64,000 nucleotides of DNA, from positions 6,563,001 through 6,627,000 of the forward strand of contig NZ_JAPENW010000001.1 of NCBI RefSeq assembly GCF_026341855.1, in the 5' to 3' direction. The DNA is from Streptomyces sp. NBC_00568 (GTDB lineage Bacteria; Actinomycetota; Actinomycetes; Streptomycetales; Streptomycetaceae). A model generated the notes under the pieces. The model made no database searches. It was given only the letters and a program-made list of their open reading frames with translations, and was not told where the DNA came from. Position 1 is the stretch's first letter. The number at the start of each line of letters is the position of its first letter. This document shows, in pieces, positions 46,789 through 56,183 of this stretch. Both the position numbers and the translations under genes were made by a program.

Positions 46789-47337
46789 ATGGAAACCGCC
46801 GCCGCCACCGGACTGACCTTCCGCGACGCCACCGACAGCGATGTGGACGCCCTGGTCGCGCTGATCGACTCGGCGTACCGAGGGGACTCCAGCCGGATCG
46901 GCTGGACCACGGAGGCGGACATCCTTCAGGGCCAGCGGACCGATGCCGAGGCGGTGCTCGCCGTCGTGAAGGCGCCCGACAGCCGGCTGCTGATCGTGGA
47001 GCGGGACGGCGCGCTCGTCGCCTGCTGCCAGCTGGAGCACCGCGGCGACCACGCCTACTTCGGCATGTTCGCGGTCAGTCCCGCACTCCAGGGCGGCGGG
47101 CTCGGCAAGGTGATCATCACCGAGGCGGAGCGGACGGTCCGCGAGACGTGGGGCGTCACGGAGATGCACATGACCGTGATCTCCGTACGCGAGGACCTCA
47201 TCGCCTGGTACGAGCGGCGCGGTTACCGCCGTACGGGACGGATGACGCCCTTCCCGTACGGCGACGAGCGCTTCGGCATCCCGCAGCGGGACGACCTGCG
47301 CTTCGAACTGCTTGTCAAGCCGCTCGCCCAGGTCTGA
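46789..47337 (+). CDS. GNAT family N-acetyltransferase
   Basis: A 182-residue acetyltransferase. The acetyl-CoA loop is visible as VSPALQGGGLGKVII, preceded by AYFGMFAV, and the C-terminal WYERRGYRRTGR is typical of GNAT folds. GGAG lies 11 bases before the ATG at 46789. It is divergent from the VOC gene, with a 70-bp gap. Its substrate cannot be assigned. Confidence 0.88.
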   Translation: METAAATGLTFRDATDSDVDALVALIDSAYRGDSSRIGWTTEADILQGQRTDAEAVLAVVKAPDSRLLIVERDGALVACCQLEHRGDHAYFGMFAVSPALQGGGLGKVIITEAERTVRETWGVTEMHMTVISVREDLIAWYERRGYRRTGRMTPFPYGDERFGIPQRDDLRFELLVKPLAQV

Positions 47338-47529
47338 TCCTGGCGAGCGCGGCGGAGGCGGTCCGGGGCGGTCGGGCGTCCTGCCCCCGGTGAGGCTCGC
47401 GATCACGAGTGAACCCGGCCGCCCCGGCCCGGCTGCCGACCGCCAACCTCCGACCGCACACGGCGGTCGAGCCGCTCGGGCTGTCCTGCCCGGGCGGCTC
47501 CTGTGGCGCCGCTGCCTGCCTCGTCCCCG

Positions 47530-48213
47530 TCAGGCCGTGAAGCGGCCGGTGCGCTTGATCTCGGGGTAGTCGGTCGTGGCGCCGTCCAGCTCCAGTGCGC
47601 GCACCAGCCGGAGCTGGTCCTGGGTGTTCACGACCCAGCCGATGATCCGAAGGTCGGCCTTGCGGGCCGCTTCGACGACCTCCAGGCTCAGCCTGCGGAT
47701 GTTGAGACAGACGGTCGCGGCGCCGACCTCCACGGCGCGGTCCACGACATCGATGCCATAGCGGCTGGCGATCAGCGCGGTACGGACACCCGGCACCAGC
47801 CGGGCGATCTCGTCGACCGCCTCGTCGTGGAACGACGACACCTCGACCCGTCCGACCAGGTCGCGCCGCTGCATCACCTCGGCGAGGGCCCTGGCCGCCG
47901 CGACGTCCTTGATCTCGGCCTGCAACGGCGTCCTGACGGCTTCCAGCACCTCCTCGAAGACGGGGACGCGCTCACCGCGCCCCGCGTCCAGCGCGCGCAG
48001 CTCCGCGAGAGTCTTCTCGGCGATCGGCCCCGAGCCGTCGGTCGTACGGTCCACGTCGAAGTCGTGCATGACGACGAGGGCGCCGTCCTTGCTCAGGTGC
48101 AGATCGAGTTCGATCAGGTCGAGGCCCGCGTTCTGGGCGGCGACGAAGGAACGGAGGGTGTTCTCGGGCTCGACACCCATCACTCCGCGATGACCGATGG
48201 TGAGGAAGTTCAA
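47530..48213 (-). CDS. Glycerophosphodiester phosphodiesterase
   Basis: A GDPD-family enzyme of about 227 residues from the TTG at 48213, hydrolysing glycerophosphodiesters to glycerol 3-phosphate and an alcohol. The catalytic signature is complete: HRGVMGVEPENTLRSF, then DLIELDLHLSKDGALVVMHDFDVDRTTDG. The end shows the typical WVVNTQDQL and TDYPEI phrases. GGAAG precedes the chosen TTG; a longer frame to a TTG at 48282 adds an Arg-rich stretch without family character. No signal peptide is present, so it is cytoplasmic. Confidence 0.9.
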   Translation of the reverse strand: MNFLTIGHRGVMGVEPENTLRSFVAAQNAGLDLIELDLHLSKDGALVVMHDFDVDRTTDGSGPIAEKTLAELRALDAGRGERVPVFEEVLEAVRTPLQAEIKDVAAARALAEVMQRRDLVGRVEVSSFHDEAVDEIARLVPGVRTALIASRYGIDVVDRAVEVGAATVCLNIRRLSLEVVEAARKADLRIIGWVVNTQDQLRLVRALELDGATTDYPEIKRTGRFTA

Positions 48214-48496
48214 GATTCGACTCGCTTCCGTCGACGGCGGCTCGGCTCGCGCGTGGTTCCGACGGGGGCGTCCACGCGGCAAGGCCGCAGCCTAATGGCC
48301 TGACTGTGCGATGTACCCGTTCCTACGCGGGTCAATGGGAGTGTCGGGCTCACTCGGGGCACGGGGGGTGTCGGACGGGGCGGAACGGGGGAGTCATGCC
48401 CCGCGCCGCCGGACGGGCCGTTCCGGCTCGTTCGACGAGTCCCTCCGCCCTCCCGGAAGCCGAGTCCCTCCGTCCGCCCCGGAAGAGGTGCCTTTG

Positions 48497-49516
48497 ATGC
48501 CGACCGAACCCGCGCCCGACGTCCTCGCGCTCATCGACGCCATCAAGGCGTACTTCCCGGACATCGGCGGCACCGTGACCGAAGCGGCGGAGGCCCGCCG
48601 CATCCTCGCCGCCGCACCCGCGTGGCCCTTCGAGCCCCCGGTGGTCGGCTCGGTCGAGGACCGGGCGATACCCGGCCCCGAGGGAGCGCCGGACATCCCC
48701 GTACGCGTCTATCTGCCCTCTCCGGCGCCGCCGACCGGAACCGAACCCGTCGTCTCCCCCCGCCCCACCGTGGTCTTCTTCCACGGAGGCGGCTGGGTCA
48801 TCGGCGGTCTGGACACGCACGACCCCGTCGCGCGCGCCCTGTGCCGGGACGCCGGTGCGGCCGTCGTGTCGGTCGGCTACCGGCTCGCCCCGGAGGCACG
48901 CTTTCCCGCGGCCGTCGACGACGCGTACGCCGCGCTGTGCTGGGCCGCCGAACACATCGGTGAACTGGGCGCGGATCAGGACGCGTTGGTCGTCGCCGGC
49001 GACAGTGCGGGCGGCAACCTCGCGGCCGTCGCCGCGCTCGTCGCCCGCGACCGGGGCGGCCCCGACCTCGCGCTCCAGGTGCTCCTCTACCCGGCGACGG
49101 ACGCGCGGCCGGGAGCGGGCGCGCCTTCCACGGAGGGCCCCGCGGACGGCCCCGCGTACTTCCTCACGGCGACGCAGGGCCGATGGTTCGCCGAGCAGTA
49201 CTTCGGTCCCGACGGCGACCGCGCGCACCCGTACGCCTCGCCCCTCCTGGCCGATCCGCACGGTCTGCCGCCCGCCCACGTCGTGACCGCGGGCTTCGAT
49301 CCCCTCTGTGACGAGGGCCACGCGTACGCCGTCAGGCTGAGGGAAGCCGGAGTACGGGTCACGGAGATCCACTACCCAGGCATGTTCCACGGGTTCTTCG
49401 GCTTCCCCGAGCTTCTCGCCGACGCCCGCGCCGCCCACGAGGCCGTGGCGGATGTCATCGCCTCGACGGTGTCCGGCAGGAAAAAGAGCGGTGAAGGTGG
49501 GGGGTGCGCAGGATAA
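48497..49516 (+). CDS. Alpha/beta hydrolase (HSL-type esterase)
   Basis: A 339-residue hydrolase of the hormone-sensitive-lipase group. The oxyanion motif HGGGW lies in VVFFHGGGWVIGG, the nucleophile elbow is GDSAGG, the acid is in FDPLCDEG and the His in HGFFG. GGAAGAGG stands 8 bases before the ATG at 48497; the frame extends further upstream without conserved sequence. It probably hydrolyses short-chain esters. It is a single gene between the divergent phosphodiesterase and the DUF6421 operon. Confidence 0.9.
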   Translation: MPTEPAPDVLALIDAIKAYFPDIGGTVTEAAEARRILAAAPAWPFEPPVVGSVEDRAIPGPEGAPDIPVRVYLPSPAPPTGTEPVVSPRPTVVFFHGGGWVIGGLDTHDPVARALCRDAGAAVVSVGYRLAPEARFPAAVDDAYAALCWAAEHIGELGADQDALVVAGDSAGGNLAAVAALVARDRGGPDLALQVLLYPATDARPGAGAPSTEGPADGPAYFLTATQGRWFAEQYFGPDGDRAHPYASPLLADPHGLPPAHVVTAGFDPLCDEGHAYAVRLREAGVRVTEIHYPGMFHGFFGFPELLADARAAHEAVADVIASTVSGRKKSGEGGGCAG

Positions 49517-49597
49517 TCTCCCGGGTTCCCACTTGCGGGAAGGATCCTCGCAAACATACGGTGTCCATACGCGAGGTTTTCCTGTGGAGGATGGGAC

Positions 49598-50995
49598 ATG
49601 ACGGAAGTTCTTGAGCAGGTGGGTACGGAGGAGCGGGTTCCTCCCGTGGTCAGGGTGGTGGAGCACCCGGCATGGCCCGTGCTCAAGGCTGCCGTGGAGG
49701 AGATCCGGCCGTGGCAGTCCAAGGACGGCTCCATCGACTTCGACGGTGACGCCGCCCCCGACGCCTCCGACATCGACCTGGCCGTGCGCCGGGCGATAGA
49801 CGCGATCGAGCAGCTCTCCCCGCTGGTACCCCACGACGTGGCCTACCACGAGGCGCTCGTGAAGGACCTGCGCGGCTGGGCCGACGGCGGCTTCAAGGTG
49901 CCCGACTTCCTGGACTCGCTGCTGGCCTTCCAGCCCGCCGCGAACCGTGAGGACGGCCTCCAGCACCTGGTCGTCTTCCCGATGTACACGCAGAACGGCA
50001 ACCTGGACCGCAACTTCGAAGCGGTCGTGCTGCGCATGGTGTGGCCCGACTGGCTGGCCGAACTGGAGCGCACCCGCTACGACAATCCGCTGTTCTGCGG
50101 CATCACTTTCGAGGACTTCACCGCGGGTTACGACACCAATTCGGCCGTTCTCTTCCCGGAGACGATCGCGGTGCGCGAGGCGCCCGAGCGCTTCTCCTGG
50201 GGCGGCATCTTCTGCGACCGCGAGGCCGCCCGCTTCCGTGCCGTCACCGACGCCGCCGTGGACATCCTCGGTCTCGAGCTGCCCGAGGACATCGCCGCCA
50301 TGGTCCACGACCAGGAGCGCTGCGAGAAGGCCTTCGTGCTCTGGGACATGGTCCACGACCGCACCCACAGCCACGGCGACCTGCCGTTCGACCCGTTCAT
50401 GATCAAGCAGCGCCAGCCGTTCTGGATGTACGGCCTCGAGGAGCTGCGCTGCGACCTCACCGCCTTCAAGGAGGCCGTGAAGCTGGAGTCCGAGGGCAAC
50501 GAGCACGGCCGCGACGTGCAGTACGCCGTTCTCTTCGACCGGATGTTCCGCTTCCCCGTCACCGGCGACCGCGTCCGCAACTACGACGGTCTCGGCGGCC
50601 AGCTCCTCTTCGCCTACCTGCACAAGCACGACGTCGTCCGCTGGACCGACAACAAGCTGCACATCGACTGGCAGCGCGCCCCGCAGGTCACCAACCAGCT
50701 GTGCTCCGAGATCGAGGACCTGTACCGCGCGGGCATCGACCGCCCCAAGCTCGTCCACTGGTTCAAGGCGTACGAGCTCGTCTCCACCTACCTGGCACCG
50801 CACCCGGGCTCCCGCTGGGCCAAGGGTCCGGACGCTCTCGACCTGTCCCAGCCGCCGCGCAAGCTCGTCGACGACGTGCTTCCGGACGAGTTTCCCCTGA
50901 GCATGTTCTATGAGGCGCTCTCCAAGAAGCTGAAGAACGTGATCGCCTCCACCAAGGGCATCACCGCGGCCGACTCCGAGCGGATCGCCGCGTGA
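49598..50995 (+). CDS. DUF6421 family protein
   Basis: A 465-residue soluble protein, conserved in actinobacteria and of unknown function. Distinct phrases include FPMYTQNGNLDRNFEAV, HDRTHSHGDLPFDPFM and FRFPVTGDRVRNYDGLGGQ. Several His and Asp/Glu residues (HDRTHSHGD) would suit a metal site. GGAGG precedes the ATG. Its stop overlaps the GTG of an extended frame of the SDR gene, and the trio DUF6421-SDR-aldolase looks like one operon. I give no enzymatic role. Confidence 0.85.
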   Translation: MTEVLEQVGTEERVPPVVRVVEHPAWPVLKAAVEEIRPWQSKDGSIDFDGDAAPDASDIDLAVRRAIDAIEQLSPLVPHDVAYHEALVKDLRGWADGGFKVPDFLDSLLAFQPAANREDGLQHLVVFPMYTQNGNLDRNFEAVVLRMVWPDWLAELERTRYDNPLFCGITFEDFTAGYDTNSAVLFPETIAVREAPERFSWGGIFCDREAARFRAVTDAAVDILGLELPEDIAAMVHDQERCEKAFVLWDMVHDRTHSHGDLPFDPFMIKQRQPFWMYGLEELRCDLTAFKEAVKLESEGNEHGRDVQYAVLFDRMFRFPVTGDRVRNYDGLGGQLLFAYLHKHDVVRWTDNKLHIDWQRAPQVTNQLCSEIEDLYRAGIDRPKLVHWFKAYELVSTYLAPHPGSRWAKGPDALDLSQPPRKLVDDVLPDEFPLSMFYEALSKKLKNVIASTKGITAADSERIAA

Positions 50996-51036
50996 CCGAC
51001 CGCGGTACCGAGAACATTGCTCAGGAGGCGAAGACC

Positions 51037-51792
51037 ATGGGGAACGGGGCTCTCAGCGGTGCGGTGATCGCGGTGGCGGGCGCGGGTGGACCCGCCGGCC
51101 GGGCGGCACTGCTCAGGCTCGCCGAGGCGGGCGCGACCGTCATCGGCGCGGACAACGACGCGGAGCGGCTGGCGGAGGCCGTGGACGCGGCCCGCTACGC
51201 CCACGGCGGTTCCACCGTCGTCGGCGACACCGTCGACCTGCTGGACCTCCAGTCGACCCGCGACTGGGCCGCGCGCATCCAGAAGGACTTCGGCCAGGTG
51301 GACGGCCTCGTCCACCTCGTCGGCGGCTGGCGCGGCAGCGAGACCTTCACCAAGACGGTTCTCGACGACTGGGACCTGCTGGAACTGCTGCTGATCCGCA
51401 CGGTGCAGCACACCACGCTCGCCTTCCACGAGGCGCTGCAGAGCAGCGAACGCGGCCGGTACGTCCTGATCAGCGCGGCCGGCGCGAGCAACCCCACCGC
51501 GGGGAACGCCGCGTACTCAGCGGCCAAGGCCGCCGCCGAGGCGTGGACGCTGGCCATGGCGGACTACTTCCGCAAGGCCGGGAACGCCGAGGGCGCGGAG
51601 GGCCCGACGTCCGCCGCTGCCATCCTGGTGGTGAAGGCGTTGGTGCACGACGCGATGCGCGCCGAGCGGCCGAACGCGAAGTTCGCGGGCTTCACGGACG
51701 TCAAGGAACTGGCCGAGTCCATCGTCGACGTCTGGGACCGGCCCGCCGGTGAAGTGAACGGAAAGCGTCTGTGGCTGACCGAGAAGCCGTGA
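51037..51792 (+). CDS. SDR family oxidoreductase
   Basis: A 251-residue short-chain dehydrogenase-like protein. The cofactor loop reads VAGAGGPAGRAAL, a variant of TGxxxGxG, and AYSAAKAA holds the Tyr and Lys of the active site with the serine in VLISAAG replaced by Ala nearby. AGGAGG lies just upstream of the ATG at 51037, so I prefer it to the GTG at 50992. It is placed between the DUF6421 and threonine aldolase genes with a 4-base overlap to the latter. Its substrate is unknown. Confidence 0.87.
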   Translation: MGNGALSGAVIAVAGAGGPAGRAALLRLAEAGATVIGADNDAERLAEAVDAARYAHGGSTVVGDTVDLLDLQSTRDWAARIQKDFGQVDGLVHLVGGWRGSETFTKTVLDDWDLLELLLIRTVQHTTLAFHEALQSSERGRYVLISAAGASNPTAGNAAYSAAKAAAEAWTLAMADYFRKAGNAEGAEGPTSAAAILVVKALVHDAMRAERPNAKFAGFTDVKELAESIVDVWDRPAGEVNGKRLWLTEKP

Positions 51793-52862
51793 ATCCTCCG
51801 AAGACCGACGCCCGGCGTCATCACGACCCAGCCGTCCGCGGCTTCGCCAGCGACAACTACGCGGGGACCCACCCCGAGGTGCTCGCCGCCCTGGCCCTGG
51901 CCAACGGCGGGCACCAGGTCGCGTACGGCGAGGACGCCTACACGGAGAACCTCCAGGGGGTCATCCGAAGTCACTTCGGCGCCACCGCGGAGGCCTTCCC
52001 GGTCTTCAACGGCACCGGCGCGAACGTGGTCGCGCTCCAGGCGGTCACCGACCGCTGGGGCGCGGTGATCTGCGCGGAGAGCGCGCACATCAACGTCGAC
52101 GAGGGCGGCGCTCCCGAGCGCATGGGCGGCCTCAAGCTGCTCACGGTGCCCACGCCCGACGGCAAGCTCACGCCCGACCTCATCGACCGGCAGGCATTCG
52201 GCTGGGACGACGAGCACCGTGCGATGCCGCAGGTCGTCTCGATCACCCAGAGCACCGAACTCGGCACGCTCTACACGCCCGGCGAGATCCGCGCGATCTG
52301 CGACCACGCCCACGCGCACGGCATGAAGGTGCATCTGGACGGGTCCCGGATATCCAACGCGGCCGCCTCCCTGGACGTCCCGATGCGGACGTTCACCAAC
52401 GCGGTCGGCGTCGACATCCTGTCGCTGGGCGGCACCAAGAACGGCGCCCTGTTCGGTGAGGCGGTCGTCGTCCTGAACCAGGACGCCGTCAGCCACATGA
52501 AGCATCTGCGCAAGCTGTCGATGCAGCTCGCCTCCAAGATGCGCTTCGTCTCGGTGCAGTTGGAGGCGCTGCTCGCCAAGGATCTGTGGCTGCGCAACGC
52601 CCGGCACGCCAACGAGATGGCACAGCGTCTGGCCGAGGGTGTCCGCGCCGTGCACGGGGTGGAGATCCTCTATCCGGTCCAGGCCAACGCGGTCTTCGCC
52701 CGGCTGCCGCACGACGTGAGCGAGCGGCTGCAGAAGCGCTTCCGCTTCTACTTCTGGGATGAGGCCGCCGGCGACGTCCGCTGGATGTGCTCCTTCGACA
52801 CGACCGAGGACGACGTCGACGGGTTCGTGGCCGCGCTCAAGGAGGAGATGGCCCAGCGGTAG
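51789..52862 (+). CDS. Threonine aldolase family PLP enzyme
   Basis: A 357-residue PLP enzyme of the beta-eliminating lyase/low-specificity threonine aldolase group, cleaving L-threonine or allo-threonine to glycine and acetaldehyde. Features include SDNYAGTHPEVL at the N-terminus, the glycine-rich FNGTGANVVAL, HLDGSRISNA and the cofactor lysine Lys217 in SLGGTKNGALFGE. The GTG overlaps the SDR stop. It is probably housekeeping, although it could affect Thr or Gly pools. Confidence 0.9.
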   Translation: MNPPKTDARRHHDPAVRGFASDNYAGTHPEVLAALALANGGHQVAYGEDAYTENLQGVIRSHFGATAEAFPVFNGTGANVVALQAVTDRWGAVICAESAHINVDEGGAPERMGGLKLLTVPTPDGKLTPDLIDRQAFGWDDEHRAMPQVVSITQSTELGTLYTPGEIRAICDHAHAHGMKVHLDGSRISNAAASLDVPMRTFTNAVGVDILSLGGTKNGALFGEAVVVLNQDAVSHMKHLRKLSMQLASKMRFVSVQLEALLAKDLWLRNARHANEMAQRLAEGVRAVHGVEILYPVQANAVFARLPHDVSERLQKRFRFYFWDEAAGDVRWMCSFDTTEDDVDGFVAALKEEMAQR

Positions 52863-52928
52863 GCGGGGCACTCCGAGCACGCGCGCACCACGCAGCGATG
52901 CATAGATATGCGGTCACCTGAAAAGTCA

Positions 52929-52958
52929 TTGACTCTCGGGTGATCGCATTCCTATGCT
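52929..52958 (+). promoter_or_regulatory. Sigma70-type promoter for a leaderless transcript
   Basis: TTGACT (52929-52934) and TATGCT (52953-52958) are separated by 18 bp and resemble the HrdB consensus. The expected start point is at about 52965, on or next to the ATG at 52967, so the message would be nearly leaderless. Confidence 0.7.
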
Positions 52959-52966
52959 CTACGGGT

Positions 52967-53539
52967 ATGGAGCTGATCCAGGAAACCAGCGACCTGTCCG
53001 CGTACTTGGCCGCCGACGAGGTTGTCGACCATCATCATCCGCTGGTCCGCGAGACCGCCGCACGGCTCGCGGAGGGAGCCGTCGACTCGTATGCCTATGC
53101 GCGCTCGGCGTTCGAGTACGTGCGCGACGCCATCCCGCACTCGCACGACTCCGGTGATCTGCGGGTCACCTGGCGTGCCTCCGACGTGCTGGAGCGGCGT
53201 ACCGGCATCTGTTACGCCAAGGCCCACGCGCTGGCAGCGCTCCTGCGGGCCGAGGACATCCCGACCGCGTTCTGCTACCAGAAGTTCGACGAGGTGCACG
53301 GACTCGTCGCCGTGCGCTTCCGCGGCGCCTGGCACCGGCAGGACCCCCGTGGCAACAAGCCCGGCGTGGACGCCCAGTTCTCCCTCGACGGCGAGCGGCT
53401 GGCCTTCGCGCCCGACCTCAAGTCCAATGAGTTGGACTACCCGGTGTTGTACGCTGAACCTCACCCGGCCGTGCTCAGCGTCCTGAAGGCCGCCCCCGAC
53501 CGGCTGTCCCTGTGGCGGACGCTCCCCACCGCACTCTGA
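52967..53539 (+). CDS. Transglutaminase-like domain protein
   Basis: A 190-residue transglutaminase-like cysteine peptidase-fold protein. The triad appears as Cys82 in RRTGICYAKAHALAALLRA, His111 in EVHGLVAV and Asp126 in HRQDPRG. The ATG at 52967 is chosen because a promoter ends 9 bases before it; no Shine-Dalgarno sequence is present. It is followed 13 bases later by the B3/B4 gene, so the two form a pair. Bacterial members are often proteases or have unknown roles. Confidence 0.88.
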   Translation: MELIQETSDLSAYLAADEVVDHHHPLVRETAARLAEGAVDSYAYARSAFEYVRDAIPHSHDSGDLRVTWRASDVLERRTGICYAKAHALAALLRAEDIPTAFCYQKFDEVHGLVAVRFRGAWHRQDPRGNKPGVDAQFSLDGERLAFAPDLKSNELDYPVLYAEPHPAVLSVLKAAPDRLSLWRTLPTAL

Positions 53540-53552
53540 GGCGAGGCAGACG

Positions 53553-54245
53553 ATGACTCTCACGCTCACCGTGTCCGACGAGGTGCGTGCCCTCGCACCC
53601 GGATTCACCCACGTCGCCGTCGAGGCGGACGGACTGGTCAACGGGCCCAGTACCGAGGGGACTTCGGCGCTGCTGGACGACGCGGCCCGGCGGCTGTCCG
53701 GACGGCTGGCCGGGCGGGCTCCGCACGAGGACCCGCACATGGCGGCCTGGCGGGAGCTCTACACGGCGTTCGGCTCCAAGCCGTCGCGCACCCGCAACTC
53801 CGCCGAGGCACTGGCCAAGCGGGCGCTCTCGGAGGCGGGTCTGCCGCGGATCAACGTCCTCGTGGACGTCTACAACGCGATCAGCGTGGCCCACCTGATC
53901 CCGGTCGGCGGCGAGGACACCGATCACATCCGGGGCGCGATGCGCCTGGTGCGCGCCACCGGCGACGAGGACTTCGTGACCGCCTCCGGCGGCGAAGAGG
54001 TCGTCGAACACCCCGACGCGGGCGAAGTGGTGTGGCGCGACGACACAGGCGTCACCTGCCGCCGCTGGAACTGGCGCCAGGGGCCGCGCACCCGGCTCAC
54101 GGAGGAATCCACCGCGGCGGTCTTCCTGCTGGAGAGCCTGGCCCCCATGCCGGTCGCCGACGTCGAGGCCGCGGGCGCCGAACTCGCCGAGCTGCTCCAG
54201 AAGTTCAGCCCCGGGGCGCGGATCACCGTCCACGCCCCGGAATGA
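53553..54245 (+). CDS. B3/B4 domain-containing protein
   Basis: A 230-residue protein carrying a B3/B4 domain, as in the beta chain of phenylalanyl-tRNA synthetase. The phrases AAWRELYTAFGSKPSRTRNSAEAL and LPRINVLVDVYNAISVAHLIPVGG are characteristic. Free-standing members may edit or bind aminoacyl-tRNA, but this is unproved for this group. GAGGCGA precedes the ATG. It is cotranscribed with the transglutaminase-like gene. Confidence 0.87.
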   Translation: MTLTLTVSDEVRALAPGFTHVAVEADGLVNGPSTEGTSALLDDAARRLSGRLAGRAPHEDPHMAAWRELYTAFGSKPSRTRNSAEALAKRALSEAGLPRINVLVDVYNAISVAHLIPVGGEDTDHIRGAMRLVRATGDEDFVTASGGEEVVEHPDAGEVVWRDDTGVTCRRWNWRQGPRTRLTEESTAAVFLLESLAPMPVADVEAAGAELAELLQKFSPGARITVHAPE

Positions 54246-54281
54246 CGACTCGGCGCGCTGGGCGCGCCGTTCGAGACGGGC

Positions 54282-55010
54282 TCAGCGCTTCTCGGCCGCA
54301 CGCACCTCTTCGGGGGTCGGCGCGGTGCCACCCAGGTGGGCGGGCATCCACCAGGTGTCGTCCGGCCCCTTGGGGCGTACGGGATAGGCGCGCTGTGCCG
54401 CTTCGAGCAGCTCCTGGACCCGCTCGCGCAGCCGCCGTGTGATGGCCCCCGCGTACTGGTCCTGCGGGGCCTCCACCGGCTCGCCGACCCGGATGGTGAT
54501 CGGGGTGTGGCTGCGCTTGAAGTTGCGCGGGTGGCCCTTGGTCCACAGCCGCTGGGTGCCCCACAGGGCCACGGGGATCAGCGGGACGCCGGCCTCCTGG
54601 GCCATGCGCGCGGCACCGGACTTGAAGCTCTTCAGCGTGAAGGACTGCGAGATGGTCGCTTCGGGGAAGACGCCGACGATCTCACCGGAACGCAGCGAGT
54701 CCAGCGCGTGCTGGTAGGCGGTCTCGCCCTGCTGACGGTCCACGGGGATGTGCTTCATGCCCCGCATCAACGGACCGGAGATCTTGTGACGGAAGACCGA
54801 TTCCTTCGCCATGAAACGCACCAGGCGCTTCTGCGGAAGGGCCGCCAGGCCGTCGAAGATGAAGTCCAGATAACTGATGTGGTTACTGACCAGCACGGCG
54901 CCGCCCGAGCGCGGAATGTTCTCCGACCCCTGGCAGTCGATCTTGAGGTCCCACGCCTTGAAGAGCGTTTGGGCGAGGCCGACGACGGGACGGTAGACAA
55001 GCTCTGCCAT
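54282..55010 (-). CDS. Lysophospholipid acyltransferase family protein (PlsC-like)
   Basis: A 242-residue 1-acylglycerol-3-phosphate acyltransferase-like protein. The catalytic HX4D motif is in SNHISYLDF, and FPEATIS corresponds to the phosphate-binding block. The C-terminal tail is rich in charged residues. There is one N-terminal hydrophobic or amphipathic stretch. It transfers an acyl chain to lysophosphatidic acid or a related glycerolipid at the membrane. It converges with the B3/B4 gene. Confidence 0.9.
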   Translation of the reverse strand: MAELVYRPVVGLAQTLFKAWDLKIDCQGSENIPRSGGAVLVSNHISYLDFIFDGLAALPQKRLVRFMAKESVFRHKISGPLMRGMKHIPVDRQQGETAYQHALDSLRSGEIVGVFPEATISQSFTLKSFKSGAARMAQEAGVPLIPVALWGTQRLWTKGHPRNFKRSHTPITIRVGEPVEAPQDQYAGAITRRLRERVQELLEAAQRAYPVRPKGPDDTWWMPAHLGGTAPTPEEVRAAEKR

Positions 55011-55196
55011 GGACGGGGTGGACCCTTCTCTCTGCCTGGGAAGGGGTCTCCCGGCGGGAAAGTTACGCAGCCGTAGGTTTACGGCATTGCGCAGATCGTG
55101 CCCGAAGAACGGACGGGAGGCCAGCCCCGGTGCCCCGGAACGGCGAGATCCTTGTCACGTCGTCCCCTTGATCCACCTCGGAGTTTTAACCCGCCT

Positions 55197-55613
55197 TTAC
55201 TCGACGCGTACCGTCACGCGACGCACGAACAGGTACATCTCACACCCGAGGCAGTACCCGAACGCCGCATTGAGAAACGCCGCCGCGAGCGCGCACCCGG
55301 TTGCCGCGGACCCCAGCCACTGCGGGCCCACGGTCCAGCCGATCAGCGCCACCACCGCGAAGGCGAGCCCGACCGCCTGCGCGAACCGCGGCGGCTGCGG
55401 CGGTTCGAACTCCGTCGGCGGCCCGAGCCGCGGCCGGACGGCCTTCCTGAAAATCCAGCCGTACGGCGAGCGCGCCACGCCGCCCGCCGCGCCCAGCGCG
55501 AACGCCAGCGTCTGCCACGCCAGCAGCCAGACGCTCCCGGTGATCAGCGTCACCGCCAGCACGACCGTCGTCACGGCCGCACCGAACCGCGGCCCTCTCG
55601 CATCGATGTCCAT
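55197..55613 (-). CDS. DUF4395 family membrane protein
   Basis: A 138-residue membrane protein of the DUF4395 family with four hydrophobic segments. The phrase SPYGWIFRKAVRPRLGPP lies between pairs of helices, and the tail reads FGYCLGCEMYLFVRR, with the CLGC cysteine pair seen in this family. It is divergent from a thioredoxin-like gene, an arrangement common in actinobacteria, which suggests linked thiol chemistry at the membrane. Confidence 0.88.
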   Translation of the reverse strand: MDIDARGPRFGAAVTTVVLAVTLITGSVWLLAWQTLAFALGAAGGVARSPYGWIFRKAVRPRLGPPTEFEPPQPPRFAQAVGLAFAVVALIGWTVGPQWLGSAATGCALAAAFLNAAFGYCLGCEMYLFVRRVTVRVE

Positions 55614-55673
55614 GAATCAAGCATTCCGTATGAAGGCCTCGGCGCGGACCCGGGAATCTTTGCGGTCTCATGA

Positions 55674-56102
55674 ATGCTTGTGCATGTGATGAACGGACTT
55701 GTGGTGTGCGTGGTGGTGCTCGCGGCGGCGAGCGTCTACGGAATGCTGCACCGGTGGCGGAGCGGGAGGGTCAGAGTGCGCGGGCGCGACGGCGGAAAGC
55801 GGCTCGGCGCGGCGGAACTCGGGGAGGGACTGGGTGAACGGGCCACGCTCGTGCAGTTCTCCAGCGCCTTCTGCGCCCCCTGCCGGGCGACCCGGCGGGT
55901 GCTCGGCGAGGTGGCCGGCCTGGTCCCCGGCGTGTCCCACGTGGAGATCGACGCCGAGGACCACCTGGACCTCGTACGCGATCTCGGCATCCTCAAGACG
56001 CCCACCGTGCTCGTGCTCGACGCGGACGGGCGGATCGTGCGGCGGGCCACGGGACAGCCGCGCAAGGCCGATGTCATCGCCGCGCTCGGAGAGGCCGTGT
56101 GA
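55674..56102 (+). CDS. Membrane-anchored thioredoxin-like protein
   Basis: A 142-residue protein with one N-terminal membrane anchor (GLVVCVVVLAAASVYGML) and a thioredoxin fold. The redox pair is Cys67-Ala-Pro-Cys70 in SSAFCAPCRATRR, and the cis-Pro is in GILKTPTVLVL. The start is uncertain: ATG 55674 or ATG 55689 are both possible and no good ribosome-binding site is seen. It is divergent from the DUF4395 gene with a 60-bp shared promoter region. Confidence 0.88.
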   Translation: MLVHVMNGLVVCVVVLAAASVYGMLHRWRSGRVRVRGRDGGKRLGAAELGEGLGERATLVQFSSAFCAPCRATRRVLGEVAGLVPGVSHVEIDAEDHLDLVRDLGILKTPTVLVLDADGRIVRRATGQPRKADVIAALGEAV

Positions 56103-56183
56103 CCCGTGACGATCATGGTGAGGGATCTCCCATCTGCCAGTACGCCCTTGACTGCGCCCATCGCCTCTCGTCAGCCTGACCGT

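Noticed and set aside
51789..52862. Threonine aldolase as a cluster gene
   Set aside because: It lies in a conserved DUF6421-SDR operon about 6 kb beyond the regulators and looks like housekeeping.
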